DNA of 64,000 bases from Prorocentrum cordatum (Eukaryota > Sar > Dinophyceae > Prorocentrales > Prorocentraceae), in contig CAUYUJ010004348.1 in NCBI GenBank assembly GCA_963575745.1, forward strand, positions 1-64,000. Reading direction: 5' to 3'. The first letter of the stretch is position 1. Each line of letters begins with the position of its first letter. The notes under the pieces are model-generated. The model was not told the origin of the DNA and searched no databases. It saw only the letters and a program-made list of their open reading frames with translations. Position numbers and translations under genes: made by a program. Shown in pieces: positions 11,386 through 24,432 of this stretch.

Positions 11386-14300
11386 CGCGCGAGGGCGGGG
11401 GGGGCGCGCAGAACAGTGGTGTGGGTGACTAAACGTAGGGGGTAATTCTAGGCGAGCCGCGAAAAGCAGAGAGACCGCGCCGAGCGATGGGGCGCGAAGG
11501 GGCCGGGGGGGGGGCCGGGGCGGGGAGGGGCTCGAGACAGCGAGCCGACGGGGGGGGGAGGGGCGCCTGCCACTAAAAAAAGGGGCAGCGGTGAGACGGC
11601 GGGCGAGCGGCGGCGAAGGGGGGGTCAAAGCGCAGGCCGCCGCTTCCTCGGCAAACCGATTGCGGCGGGCGGCGGCACAGCCGCGCCAGTGGCCGATTCC
11701 CTCGCGACGACGCTTCTGCATGTGCTTTGCGCGGGCAGTGCAGCGGCAGGGCGAAAGGCGTCGCGCGCGCCATTTCCATGGGCGAGCGGCGGCAGCGGCC
11801 GCGCAGCGCGCGCCGCGCGTCTGGCCCATCGAGCGCGGGGACTCGCAATTCCATCCCAGCCGCCCTGGCAGCGAACAGCGTCGGAGCAGAGAGCGCCCGA
11901 GCGCCTGCCCTCTCCGCAGCGCGCGCCGCCAATGTGGGGGCCGACGCCGCGCTGCTCGCGGTGGGCGCTCCTCTCGTGTTTTGCCGGCCTCTCATCGGCA
12001 AGCCGCGCGCCGCCAGGGTCGACCAGCGGGCTTGGGCGAAGAGGTTCGCCCAGTCACGCCGCGCCCGCCATCCGATTGCAGCGCGTTCGCGGCGCGCAGG
12101 TAGCCCCGGGAGTTCCGACGCGCGCGGAGCGACGCGCGCGACATGTTGCCATCGCCGAGCTAGCGCGCGCGCGCCGTGCTGGCGGCGTCGCGCGGATGCG
12201 CGACAGGCGCGGGCGTCGGGCGCCCAGCTCGGTCCGAAATGGCAGCGCGCGGGCCATTCGATCGCGCCGCAACGCATGCGCTTCCCCGTGCTTCTTGTTT
12301 CTCCGGGACCCACCGCTTCCAACACCTTCGGGTGCATTTTTGGGTCGCCGGCCGATCGTCGACGCGGCTGGAGCCAACTTGACTTGGGCGCGCCCAGCGC
12401 ATTCTTTGCGCGCCATGGCCAGAAGCACCTCGCTATAACTTTGGGGCGCATGAGGGGCGGAGTGGCAGGGTGGGGCGGGGTGGTCGTTGCAGCCTGTGCG
12501 CGCCGCATTCGGTGCGTAGCTTCTGTGGGCGCCTGGGCGTCGATGTCAAAGCGGCGCGCCGTCGCTGCCGGGTTTGTTAGCCTGCCCTGCGTTTCTCATG
12601 CTCGCGGAACTTGCGCTCGTCGCGATTGTTCTGGTTCGCAAGTGCGCCAAATCGCGCTGCAGTTGCAGAGCGTTCGTGCATCCGAGAAAGAGCAAGCGGA
12701 CGCAGGGCGGATGCGCTCCGCTTGCGCGCCGGGCACCGACGCATCGGCGGCGGCGGGCTTCCGCGCCAGGAGGCGTTTCCCGCGGCGACGATGCGTCGGT
12801 GAGACGTCGCCCCGCGGTTCTGGGTGCGCCGGCGCGCCAGCTGATTTCCATGTCGAATCGGAGGCGGCCCCTTCCGCCGGATTGCTCGGCGCGCGCGCGC
12901 GCCGAGCGCGGCTGCGCCAAGGGCAACAAGCCTAGGCAGCGCCACGGAAGACGGTGCCTGCGCGCGCGATTGGAGCAAGCAGTGCCCCGACGGCGCGGCG
13001 CAGCCTGCGGCGCGGCGCCGACGACGGACCGAGTTCAATCGCGCGTGGGTGGCTGTGGATGGAGGGGGGCGGTTGCGCAGCACCCCCTTCCTACGAGTTC
13101 GTCGGCGCCCGCTCTGCGCGGGCGTCGAGAGATGCTGATCGGCGCGTGCGCGCCAGGACCCTGCAAGGCAGCGCAAGATTTCACATTTGCAGATGTGGCT
13201 TCGAAGCGTCGGTTCGCGTTGTCTTGCCGTTCGCCGTGGCCCTGCGCAGAAGGATCGCGACGGCCACCTTGCCCCGCGATTGTCCGTCTTTCTTTTTTTG
13301 GCCGCTCGGCCAGGGGCGGCGCGTCCACTTCTGCCGCCGTTGGCGGATCGCGCCGCGCTGGGCGCTTGGCGACGCGCAGATGAGTGCCCGCGCGGCCGGG
13401 ATTACGACGTTTGTCCTCGCGGCGCCCGCCCGTCGCACCGCGCGGCGATCGGCCACCGCGGGCTTCGCATTGGCGCGGCACCAGGATGGCGCGGTGCCGA
13501 CGGCGGAGTGAGCGTGGCGCACCAAAATGAAATTTCCAAGAATAAGCGACGCCGCGCGAACGGACTCGGCCAGCCGACACGGGCCCGGCTTCGCAAGGTG
13601 CCGCCACGCATTTGCTTTTGACGCCATGGGCGTAGGGGCGAAGCAGGCGCGCCGCAGCAGACTGGCAAGTGCCAGCTCAGAGGAAATGAGAGCGCGAGGA
13701 AGCGTGCTGCCGCGTGCATCACGTGGGCCTTGCCGGGCACAGTGTTTCAGACGACAATTTCCAAACAAAACAAAACAATTCAACACAAACAAATTTTCAA
13801 CAAAAACTTTTTCGGATCTGAGGCAGCCAGCAGTTGGCGCTGCGCTTGTCGACGCAGGCAGAGCGCGAGCAGGTCCCCGTGTCCGCAGGCAAGCAGGGGC
13901 AATCTCGCGCGCGCGTTTAACGAGCCCCCGCGGGCGCAGGCGTCGCTTTTGGCTCGCGCCGAATCGTTGTTCAATCGGGAGGGGTGGGCGACGGTGGTAG
14001 ATTTGTGCGTGGCGCGACGCATGTCCATCGAGCCAGCGCCGCGCAGGGTGATGGATGACGCCCGCGCGCGCGCTGGTAGCGAATTGATTTGTCGGGCAGG
14101 CGCCGCCGACGCATGTCGGCGCGCCGCAGCCGCGCGAGAGCCACATTGGTCGCCAGCGCGCATCGAGTCGCTACGTTCGAGGTAAGTGCCCCGGCGCGCT
14201 GAACGCGACAGGAATTGACCCGTCGCAGAAGATCGCGATCGGCCCCCGCCGCGGGCTAGCCATGCCGCGGGCTAGCCAGCCGCGCCGAGCCTGCGGTCAA

Positions 14301-17008
14301 ATCTTGCAGCGACCAAGTGCGGGATCGCGTACCCTTGCTTATAGTGGAAGAACCGCGTTGTTGGTCGTCGTCCGCAGGTTCGCGCTGCTTCTGCGGAAGC
14401 CAGCGCGCGTGCCGCGTCACGCCGGTTCTGCGATGCGCGAGTTCCACGTGGACGAAGCTGTCCGAAGGCTCTGCGCCAAGCGCGGAGATCTTTCGGATCA
14501 GGTCGCGAATGATCTGCGGACTGGATCAGGCGCAGCTCGCGCCAGTGCTCGCGGGGCGGTCTGGCCACTTGGTCGTCGAGATCATTTCGCTCGCCTCGGC
14601 TCCTGGCCAGGGCGGGGGCGGGCCTGCTGAGCGGGCGGGGGCGCGGGATCGGGCGGAGCTTGAATCGCGCACGTCGCCCATGCATGTCTCCCGGCACGGC
14701 CCCCAGACCCAGTCAGACGGGTCGAGGGTGACTTGTGAAGTGTGACCAACTTCGCGGCGCCACTTCTCCGCTGCGCCGCGGGCGATCCGCCGCATGGGCT
14801 CGCCGATTCTACGGCCTGCCACTTCTGCTTGTGGCGCAGGCCCAGCTGGTGCCGTGGCATCCTTGGGCGCCGAACCGCCGAGTGCGTTCGGTCGGCGACT
14901 CGTCGCGCGGGCGCGGGGCGCGAAATCCCGCAGTCTGTCGAGTGGGCGAGTGCTGCAGGCCCAGTGTGTCTTGACGATTAAGCTCCTTTCAGCGGGATGC
15001 CCCCCCGCCGATCCCGGCGCTCTGGCAAGCGCCGGTCGCGGGCCCGGCAAGGCCAGCCATCGCGCGCGCGAGCGGCGACGACGAGGGCGCGTTTGCGGGC
15101 GCGGGCCGAAAACAAGGGAAAACAATCCCGCGCGCAGTGCGGGGGCCGGCCGAAATTTCGGCGCATTCGGCCAATGACGCGGGAGAAACCATAAAACATG
15201 CGTTGCGTAGGCGTTGTTCGGGAGGCTTGCGAGGACAAGGGGGCGGCGCGGCCGCGCCCGTGCGGTCCTGCGTCGATGTTTCCGTCATCGCTTGAACACT
15301 CACCCCCAATCCGCCCCTTCTACTTTGGCGGGGGTCGAGGCGATCAGGGCACGTGGGCGTGGGAGGGCGAGGGGGGGGGCGACGGCAGGAGAGGGGCCAG
15401 GAATCAGCTTTCAGTGTCCTGGAGGTCGGCTGGGTGCACGGCGGATGATGCCCTCGCGCGGGGCCCCGCCACGGTGTCTGCGATGACATCCGCGCCTTCG
15501 TGCCCCGCGGCCAGACGCAGCTCCCGCGCAGCGACGCTTCGCACTCAGGCCGCAGCGCGCCCCTGGCGCGCCAGGGGTGGCCAGCGCGCTGGGCGCGGAC
15601 TAGCGCGAACGCTCGATGACCCACTGCCCGCAGTCGGGGCAATCGTGCGCCCAGCCCCAGCTGCCCGCCGCCAGAGCCACTTCCGCCGCGAGCGTTTGCC
15701 ACTCCGCTTGTCTGCGCGGGCCGCGCCCCGCGGCGCGAGCGCACTTCTCCGCGCGCGAGGGCGCGCGGAGGTGGCGTCGCGCCGCGAACGGCGGAGCCGC
15801 GCCGCGCGAAGGGGCACCCGCGCGCGGGCGGGGCCGCGCGAGGGCGGGAGGACATCGACGCGGCGGCCCGGGCATTCGCGGCGACGCAGCAGCTTGCGCC
15901 GCCAGATTGGCACGTGGCGCAGGCCCAGCTGGTGCCGCGGTATCCTTGGGCGCCGGACCGCCGAGCGCGTTCGGTCGGCGGCTCGTCGCGCGGGCGCGGA
16001 GCGCGAAATCCCGCGGTCTGTCGAGTGGGCAAGTGCCGCGGGCCCAGTGGCTGCCTGTCTTGACGATTAAGCGCCATCGATGCCACCCCGCCGATCCCGG
16101 CGCTCTGGCAAGCGCCGGCCGCGGGCCTGGCAAAGCCAGCCATCGCGCGCGCGAGCGGCGGCGACACGTGCGCGCTTGTGGGCGCGGGCCGAAAACCAGG
16201 GAAACCAATCCGGCGCGCAGTGCGGCGACGCGGCGGCGACGGGCGGGGGCCTGCCGAAATTTCGGCGCACTCGGCCAACGATAGGGAAGGGGTAAAACGT
16301 GCGTTGCGCAAGCATTGTCTCGGAGGCTTGCGAGGAAAAGAGGGCGGCGCGGTCGCGCCCAACCAGACGGCGCGCTCTCGGGCAGGCGTGGCCACAGCCA
16401 TCAAGCCGCCGATGAAGATGTCCAGAGAGGGGGGGCAGCGTGCGCCGGATACGTCCCGGTCTGCGCTCCTGCGTCGTGATTTTTCCGTCATCGCGTGAAC
16501 ACTCACACCCAATCCGCCGCTTCTAGTTTGGCAGAGCTGGAGGCGATCAGGGCGCGCTGACGGGGGAGGGCGAAGGGAGGGGGGGGGCGACGGCAGGGGA
16601 GGGGCCAGGAATCAGCTTTCAGTGTTCTGGAGGTCGGCTGGGTGCACGGCGGATGATCCCCTCGCGCGGGGCCCCGCCATGATGTCCGCGATGGCGTCCG
16701 CGTTTTCGTGCCCCGCGGCCAGACGTAGCTCCCGTGCAGCGACCTCTCTCACCCCAGCCGCAGCGCGTGCCTGGCGCGCCAGGGCAGGCCAGCCCGCAAG
16801 GCCAGTGGCGCAGCAGGCGCGGGCAGCATCGCCGAAGGGGCATGGGCGTGCTCCCAGTAGCGCGAATGCTCGATGACCGATTGTTAAGAATCGGGGCCAT
16901 CGTGCGCCCGGCCCAACCTGCCCGCCGCCAGAGCCACTTCCGCCGCGAGCGTTCGCCATTCAGCTCGTCTGCGCGGGCCGCGCCCCGCGGCGCGAGCGCG
17001 CTCCTCCG
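11386..17008. repeat. 5.6 kb tandem array, unit 3
   Basis: Third complete copy, about 5.62 kb. It has two private AT-rich insertions, at about 11418-11452 and 13748-13812. A stretch present in the other units between the CGGCGCGGCCGCGCCCG landmark and TGCGGTCCTGCGTCG (near 15260) is missing here. It also lacks one GTC-type triplet near 14517, which keeps the minus-strand frame. Confidence 0.9.
13748..13812. repeat. 65 bp AT-rich insertion private to unit 3
   Basis: The other units read AGTGTTCACCGGATCTGAGG (or close to it). Unit 3 reads AGTGTTT, then about 65 bp of A/C-rich sequence (repeats of ACAAAAC and CAACAAA), then CGGATCTGAGG. No target-site duplication or terminal repeat is visible. 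Confidence 0.8.
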
Positions 17009-20000
17009 CGCGCGAGGGCGGGGGGGCGCGCGGAAGTGGTAGCGCGCCGCGAAAAGCAGAGACGCGCCGCGCGATGGGGCGCGAGCGCCGGGGCGGGGGA
17101 GGGGCTCGAGACAGCGAGGCCGACGGGGGGGCGGAGGGGGCGCTGCCCCAGGGGCAGCGGGCGAGAAGGCGGGCGAGGCAGCGGCGGAAGGGGGGGGGGC
17201 AAGCGCAGCCGCCGCTCCTCGGCACCGATCGGCGGCGGCGGGCACGCCGCGCCAGTGGCGCGATTCCCTCGCGACGACGCTTCTGCATGTGCTTTGCGCG
17301 GGCAGTGCAGCGGCAGGGCGAAAGGCGTCGCGCGCGCCATTTCCATGGGCGAGCGCCGGCAGCGGCCGCGCAGCGCGCGCCGCGCGTCTGGCCCATCGAG
17401 CGCGGGGACTCGCAATTCCATCCCAGCCGCCCTGGCAGCGAACAGCGTCGGAGCAGAGAGTGCCCGAGCGCCTGCCCTCTCCGCAGCGCGCGCCGCCAAT
17501 GTGGGGGCCGACGCCGCGCTGCTCGCGGTGGGCGCTCCTCTCGTGTTTGGCCGGCATCTCATCGGCAAGCCGCGCGCCGCCAGGGTCGACCAGCGGGCTT
17601 GGGCGAAGAGGTTCGCCCAGTCACGCCGCGCCCGCCATCCGATTGCAGCGCGTTCGCGGCGCGCAGGAAGCCCCGGGAGTTCCGACGCGCGCGGAGCGAC
17701 GCGCGCGACATGTTGCCATCGCCGAGCTAGCGCGCGCGCCGTGCTTGCGGCGTCGCGCGGATGCGCGACAGGCGCGGGCGTCGGGCGCCCAGCTCGGTCC
17801 GAAATGGCAGCGCGCGGGCCATTCGATCGCGCCGCAACGCATGCGCTTCCCCGTGCTTCTTGTTTCTCCGGGACCCACCGCTTCCAACACCTTCGGGTGC
17901 ATCTTTGGGTCGCCGGCCGATCGTCGACGCGGCTGGAGGCAACTTGACTTGGGCGCGCCCAGCGCATTCTTTGCACGCCATGGCCAGAAGCACCTCGCTA
18001 TAACTTTGGGGCGCATGGGGGGCGGAGCGGCAGGGTGGGGCGGGGTGGTCGTTGCAGCACATGCGCGCCGCATTCGGTGCGTAGCTTCCGTGGGCGCCTG
18101 GGCGTCGATGACAAAGCGGCGCGCCGTCGCTGCCGGGTTTGTTAGCCTGCCCTGCGTTTCTCAAGCTCGCGGAACTTGCGCTCGTCGCGATTGTTCTGGT
18201 TCGCAAGTGCGCCAAATCGCGCTGCAGTTGCACAGCGTTCGTGCATCCGAGAAAGAGCGAGCGGACGCAGGGCGGACGCGCTCCGCTTGCGCGCCGGGCA
18301 CCGACGCATCGGCGGCGGCGGGCTTCCGCGCCCAGGAGGCGTTTCCCGCGGCGACGATGCGTCGGTGAGACGTCGCCCCGCGATTCTGGGTGCGCCGGCG
18401 CGCCAGCTGATTTCCATGTCGAATCGGAGGCGGCCCCTTCCGCCGGATTGCACGGCGCGCGCGCGCGCCGAGCGCGACTGCGCCAAGGGCAACAAGCCTA
18501 GGCAGCGCCACGGAAGACGGTGCCTGCGCGCGCGATTGGAGCAAGCAGTGCCCCGACGGCGCGGCGCAGCCTGCGGCGCGGCGCCGACGACGGACCGAGT
18601 TCAATCGCGCGAGGGTGGCTGTGGATGGAGGGGGGCGGTTGCGCAGCGCCCCCTTCCTACGAGTTCGTCGGCGCCCGCTCTGCGCGGGCGTCGAGAGATG
18701 CTGATCGGCGCGAGCGCGCCAGGACCCTGCAAGGCAGCGCAAGATTTCACATTTGCAGATGTCGAAGCGTCGGTTCGCGTTGTCTTGCCGTTCGCCGTGG
18801 CCCTGCGCAGAAGGATCGCGACGGCCACCTTGCCCCGCGATTGTCCGTCTTTCTTTTTTTTTTGCCGCTCGGCCAGGGGCGGCGCGTCCACTTCAGCCGC
18901 CGTTGGCGGATCGCGCCGCGCTGGGCGCTTGGCGACGCGCAGATGAGTGCCCGCGCGGCCGGGATTACGACGTTTGTCCTCGCGGCGCCCGCCCGTCGCA
19001 CCGCGCGGCGATCGGCCACCGTGGGCTTCGCATTGGCGCGGCTCCAGGATGGCGCGGCGCCGACGGCGGAGTGTGCGTGGCGCACCAGAATGAAATTTCC
19101 AAGAATAAGCGACGCCGCGCGAACGGGCTCGGCCAGCCGACACGGGCCCGGCTTCGCAAGGTGCCGCCACGCATTTGCTTTTGACGCCATGGGCGTAGGG
19201 GCGAAGCAGGCGCGCCGCAGCAGATTGGCAAGTACCAGCTCAGATGAATGAGAGCGCGAGGAGCTTGCTGCCGAGTGCAATTTCACGTGGCCTTGCCGGC
19301 CAGAGTGTTCACCGGATCTGAGGCGGCCAGCAGTTGGCGCTGCGCTTGTCGACGCAGGCAGAGCGCGCGCAGGTCCCCGTGTCCGCAGGCAAGCAGGGGC
19401 AATCTCGCGCGCGCGTTTAACGAGCCCCCGCGGGCGCAGGCGTCGCTTTTGGCTCGCGCCGAATCGTTGTTCAATCGTGAGGGGTGGGCGAGGGCGGTAG
19501 ATTTGTGCGTGGCGCGACGCATGTCCATCGAGCCAGCGCCGCGCAGGGTGATGGATGACGCCCGCGCGCGCGCTGGTAGCGAATTGATTTGTCGGGCAGG
19601 CGCCGCCGACGTATGTCGGCGCGCCGCAGCCGCGCGAGAGTCACATTGGTCGCCAGCGCGCCTCGAGTCGCTACGTTCGAGGTAAGTGCCCCGGCGCGCT
19701 GAATGCGACAGGATTGACCGCGTCGCAGAAGAGCGCGATCGGCCCCCGCTCGCCGCGGGCGAGCCAGCCGCGCCGAGCCGTGCGGTTGAATTCTTGCAGC
19801 GACCAAGTGCGGGATCGCGTACCCTTGCTTACAGTGGAAGAACCGCGTTGTTGGTCGTCGTCCGCAGGTTCGCGCTGCTTCTGTGGAAGCCAGCGCGCGT
19901 GCCGCGTCACGCCGGTTCTGCGACGCGCGAGTTCCACGTGAACGAAGCTGTCCGAAGGCTCTGCGCCAAGCGCGGAGATCTTCCGGATCAGGTCGCGAAT

Positions 20001-21781
20001 GATCTGCGTCGGACTGGATCAGGCGCAGCTCGCGCCAGTGCTCGCGGGGCGGTCTGGCCACTTGGTCGTCGAGATCATTTCGCTCGCCTCGGCCCCTGGC
20101 CAGGGCGGGGGCGGGCCTGCTGAGCGGGCGGGGGCGCGGGATCGGGCGGAGCTTGAATCGCGCGCGTCGCCCGCGCGTGTCTCCCTGCGCGGCCCCCAGA
20201 CCCAGTCAGACGGGTCGTGGGTGACTTGTGAAGTGTGACCAATTTCGCGGCGCCACTTCTCCGCTGCGCCGCGGGCGATCCGCCGCATGGGCCCGCCGAT
20301 TCTACGGCCTGCCACTTTTGCTTGTGGCGCAGGCCCAGCTGGTGCCTTGGCATCTTTGGGCGCCGAACCGCCGAGTGCGCTCGGTCGGCGACTCGTCGCG
20401 CGGGCGCGGGGCGCGAAATCTCGCAGTCTGTCGAGTGGGCGAGTGCTGCAGGCCCAGTGTGTCTTGACGATTAAGCTCCTTTCAGCGGGATGCCCCCCCG
20501 CCGATCCCGGCGCTCTGGCAAGCGCCAGCCGCGGGCCCGGCAAGGCCAACCATCGCGCGCTCGAGCGGCGACGACGAGGGCGCGTTTGCGGGCGCGGGCC
20601 GGAATCAAGGGAAAACAATCCCGCGCGCAGTGCGGGGGCGCGGCGGCGACGGGCGGGGGCCAGCCGAAATTTCGGCGCACTCGGCCAATGACGCGGGAGA
20701 AACCATAAAACATGCGTTGCGCAGGCGTTGTTTGGGAGGCTTGCGAGGACAAGGGGGCGGCGCGCATTCGAGCAGGCGTGGCCGCGGGCATCGAGCCGCC
20801 GATGGCGATGTCTAGAGAGGAGGAAGCGTGCGTCGGATGCGCCCCGGTCTGCGGTCCTGCGTCGTTGTTTCCATCATCGCTTGAACACTCACCCCCAATC
20901 CGCACCTTCTATTTTGGCGGGGGTCGAGGCGATCAGGGCACGTGGGCGTGGGGGGGCGAGGGGGGGGCGACGGCAGGAGAGGGGCCAGGAATCAGTTTTC
21001 AGTGTCCTGGAGGTCGGCTGGGTGCACGGCGGATGATGCTCTCGCGCGGGGCCCCGCCATGATGTCTGCGATGACATCCGCGCCTGTGTGCCCCGCGGCC
21101 AGACGTAGCTCCCGCGCAGCGACCCTTCGCACTCAGGCCGCAGCGCGAACCTGGCGCGCCAGGGGTGACCAGCGCGCCGGGCGCGGACTAGCGCGAACGC
21201 TCGATGACCCACTGCCCGCAGTCGGGGCCATCGTGCGCCCAGCCCCAGCTGCCCGCCGCCAGAGTCACTTCCGCCGCGAGCGTATGCCACTCCGCCTGTC
21301 TGCGTGGGCCGCGCCCCGCGGCGCGAGCGAGCGCACTTCTCCGCGCGCGAGGGCGCGCAGAGGTGGCATCGCGCCGCGAACGGCAGAGCCGCGCCGCGCG
21401 AAGGGGCACGCGCGCGCGGGCGGGGCCGCGCGAGGGCGCGAGGACATCGACGCGGCGGTCCGGGCATTCGCTGCGACGCAGCAGCCTGCGCCGCCAGGTT
21501 GGCACGTGGCGCAGGCCCAGCTGGTGCCGCGGTATCCTTGGGCGCCGGACCGCCGAGCGCGTTCGGTCGGCGGCTCGTCGCGCGGGCGCGGGGTGCGAAA
21601 TCCCGCGATCTGTCCAGTGGGCCAGTGCCGCGGGCCCAGTGGCTGCCTGTCTTGACGATTAAGCGCCATCAGCGGGGTGCCATCGCGCGCGCGAGCGGCG
21701 ACGACAAGTGCGCGCTTGTGGGCGCGGGCCGAAAACAAGGGAGACCAATCCGGCGCGCAGTGCGGCGACGGGCGGGGGCTG
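17009..21781. repeat. 5.6 kb tandem array, unit 4 (truncated at its right end)
   Basis: Fourth copy, cut off at about 21781, inside the second nested sub-repeat (equivalent to about 4886 in unit 1), where a GGTTCC-type minisatellite takes over. It is about as close to the other units as they are to one another, so the array was probably homogenised or expanded fairly recently. Confidence 0.85.
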
Positions 21782-22888
21782 CGGATGGGGATCATCTTAA
21801 TCCATCGTCCTTACCGCTCGCAGCTCTGGGTTGGAATTTACAGAAATGCAGGGCAGTGCCTGTTCTGGTTCCAGATCCGGTTCCGGTTCCGGATGGGGAT
21901 CATCCCTCATTCCCATCTCTCTCAGGTGCCGGTTCCAGTTCCGGTTCTGGTTCCGGATCATCTCAATCCGTCATCCCTACCGCTGGCAGCTTAAATTTAT
22001 TTGGGTTGGAATTTGCAGAAATACCGGTTCCGGTTCCGGTTCCGGATAGGGATCATCTCTCATCCCCATCCCTCTCAGGTGCCGGTTCCGGTTCCTGTTG
22101 CCAGTTGCTGGTTCTGGTTCCGGTTCCAGTTCCGGTTTTGGTTCCTGTTCCGGATAGGGATCATCCCTCATCCCCATCCCTCTCAGGTGCCAGTTCAGGT
22201 TGCTGGTTCCGGTGCCGGTTCCGGTTCCGGTTGCGGTTCCGGATGGGGATCATCTCCACCCATCATCCCTACCGCCGGCAGTCCGCCGGTTCTGGTTCCA
22301 GTTCCGGTTCTGGTTCTGGATAGGGATCATCCCTCATCCCCATCTTTCTCAGGTGCCGGTTTCAGTTGCTGGTTCCGGTTCCAGTTCCCGTTCCGGATGG
22401 GGATCATCCCAATCCGTCATCCCTACCGCTGGCAGTTTTGGGTTGGAATTTGCAGAAATGTCGGTTCCGGTTCCGGTTCCGGTTCCGGATATAGGGATCA
22501 TCCCTCATCCCAATCCCTCTCAGGTGCCGGTTCCGGTTGCCAGTTGCTGGTTCCGGCTCCAGTTCCGGTTCCGGATAGGGATCGTCCCTCATCCCCATCC
22601 CTCTCAGGTGCCGGTTCCGGTTGCTGGTTGCTGGTTATGGTTCCGGTTCCGGTTCCTGTTCTGGTTCCGGTTCCGGATGGGGATCATTTCCATCCATCAT
22701 CATCCCGCATCCCTCTCAGGGGCTGGTTCCGGTTCCGGTTGCCAGTTGCTGGTTCCGGTTCCGGTGCCGGTTCCGGATAGGGATCATCCCTCATCCCCAT
22801 CCCTCTCAGGTGCAGGTTCCGGTGCCGGTTCCGGTTCCGGTTTCGGTTCCGGATGGGGATCATCCGTCATCCCTACCGCCGGCAGTCC
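21782..22888. repeat. Minisatellite based on GGTTCC and GGATGGGGATCATC
   Basis: About 1.1 kb of imperfect repeats. Runs of GGTTCCGGTTCC alternate with a block reading GGGATCATCCCTCATCCCC, then ATCCCTCTCAGGTGCC. A third block (ACCGCTGGCAG ... TTGGGTTGGAATTTGCAGAAAT) recurs at about 21820, 21985 and 22430. Open frames through it translate to Gly-Ser, Pro-Val or Phe-Arg repeats and are not genes. It replaces the end of array unit 4. Confidence 0.9.
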
Positions 22889-23290
22889 GCCGCCGTCGCC
22901 GCCGCTGCCGCATCCGCAGCCGACGCCGCCGGGCCGCCGCCGCCCAGCCTGGGCCCACCTGGAGTTGTCCAACTTGGGGCAGCTCAGGAACGCAATGAAA
23001 AGCGTCAGTTGCTCTGTGTGTTTCGCGCTCCTGCTATGGCGTTCCCGGTTGCGCCGTCCAGGGGCGCAAACTTATTGTCAGTTGACCGCGCGGTTCGTGT
23101 TCCGCGCTCCTGCTTTGCGTTTCCCGGCCGCGCCGCCCACGAGCGCAATGTAATTATCCCGGCAAAGCAACCTAACAGCGATATGTGGAAGCATATCTGA
23201 AATCATTCCCCTTAAGATTCGGATGAAAATTCAGTTGTAGAATTCTGCTGTTCTCGCAGTCGTAGTCGCATTCGCGATGACAGTCGCAGC
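22889..23290. other. No gene seen; short dispersed repeat pair
   Basis: Contains a GC-triplet tail of the minisatellite, then two copies (about 22995-23065 and 23085-23150) of a roughly 65 bp motif with core TTCGCGCTCCTGCT ... GCGCCGTCCAGG. Diverged copies of the same motif occur at about 24246-24310 and 24320-24400. No coding or RNA gene is recognised. Confidence 0.5.
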
Positions 23291-23294
23291 GGCA

Positions 23295-23575
23295 ACGGCA
23301 GTCGCAGTCACAGCCTCAGCCTCAGCCTGCCTCAGCCTCAGCCTCAGCCTGCCTCAGCCTCAGCCTCAGCCTGCTTCAGCCTCAGCCTCAGCCTTCAGCC
23401 TCGGCCTCAGCCTCAGCCTCAGTCTGCTTCAGCATCAGCCTGCCTCAGCATCAGCCTGCTTAAGCCTCAGCCTCAGCATGCCTCAGCCTCAGCCTCAGCT
23501 GCTTCAGCCTCAGCCTCAGTCTGCCTTCAGCCTCGGCCTCAGCCTCAGCCCGCCGCAGCATCAGCCTGCCTCGGC
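23295..23575. repeat. Hexamer microsatellite (CAGCCT)n, imperfect
   Basis: Nearly continuous CAGCCT/CAGCCTGC repeats over about 280 bp, with interruptions such as TTCAGCCTCGG. The Ser-Ala-Ser-Leu frame through it is a repeat artefact. Confidence 0.9.
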
Positions 23576-24135
23576 ATTCAAAATGTGGCCGAGGAATGCA
23601 GTTCTGGGAACTAGAAGAACACGAAGTGGCCTACAGTTGGCTCCGGGCATTCAAAATCATGCCCAGGAATGGAGTTCTGGGAACTTGAAGAGCACGAAGT
23701 GGCCTACAGTTGGCTCCGGGCATCCAAAATGTTGCCCGGGAATGGAGTTCTGGGAAATCGAAGAGCACGAAGTGGCCTACAGTTGGCTCCAGGCATCCAA
23801 CATGTGGCCCGGGAATGGAGTTCTGGGAAATCGAAGAGCACGAAGTGGCTTACAGTTGGCTCCGGGCATTCAAAATGTAGCCTGGGAATGGAGTTCTGGG
23901 AGGTCGAAGAGCAAGAAAAGTTTTGTTGACGAATAGCGAGCCCGGTTTTGTTCCGGGTTCTCCAGAATGTGGCCCGGGAGTGGAGTTCTGGGAGGTCGAA
24001 GAGCACGAAGTGTGTGACTGTTGGCAAAAAGCGAGCCCGGCTCTGTTCCCGGTTCTCCAGAATGTGTCCCGGGAATGGAGTTGTGGGAGGTCGAAGAGCA
24101 CGAAGTGTGTGACTGTGCGCGAAAAACGATTCCCG
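23576..24135. repeat. 74 bp tandem repeat, about seven copies
   Basis: The unit contains GGGAATGGAGTTCTGGGA, then TCGAAGAGCACGAAGTG, then CCTACAGTTGGCTCC. The first five copies are close to 74 bp. The last ones gain a segment with GCGAGCCCGG ... GTTCTCCAGAATGTG, lengthening the unit to about 105 bp. No gene. Confidence 0.85.
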
Positions 24136-24432
24136 GTTCTCCTCCCCGGCACCCGCCCAGACCCCCCTGAGGAGTCATGATGCTCTCTTTTGACCCTACT
24201 AGAAACCTATCAGCAAACGCCGTTAGGTACAAATCTCAGATCTCAGTTGCGTTCGCGTTTCGTGTTTCGTGTTTTGGCGTTGGCTTTCATGGCTATATGC
24301 TTTCCAGGAACGCGAACTGATAGTTTTAGTTGCGCTCGTGTTCCGTGCGTCGTGCTCCTGCTCTGGCTTTCCCAGCGGCGCCGTCCAGCAACGCAAAATT
24401 GAAGTCTCACGGTCACCTCTGCAAGCTCCACG

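Noticed and set aside
21800-22880. Long Gly-Ser / Pro-Val repeat proteins
   Set aside because: Open in several frames at once over a GGTTCC minisatellite; no start context or flanking coding.
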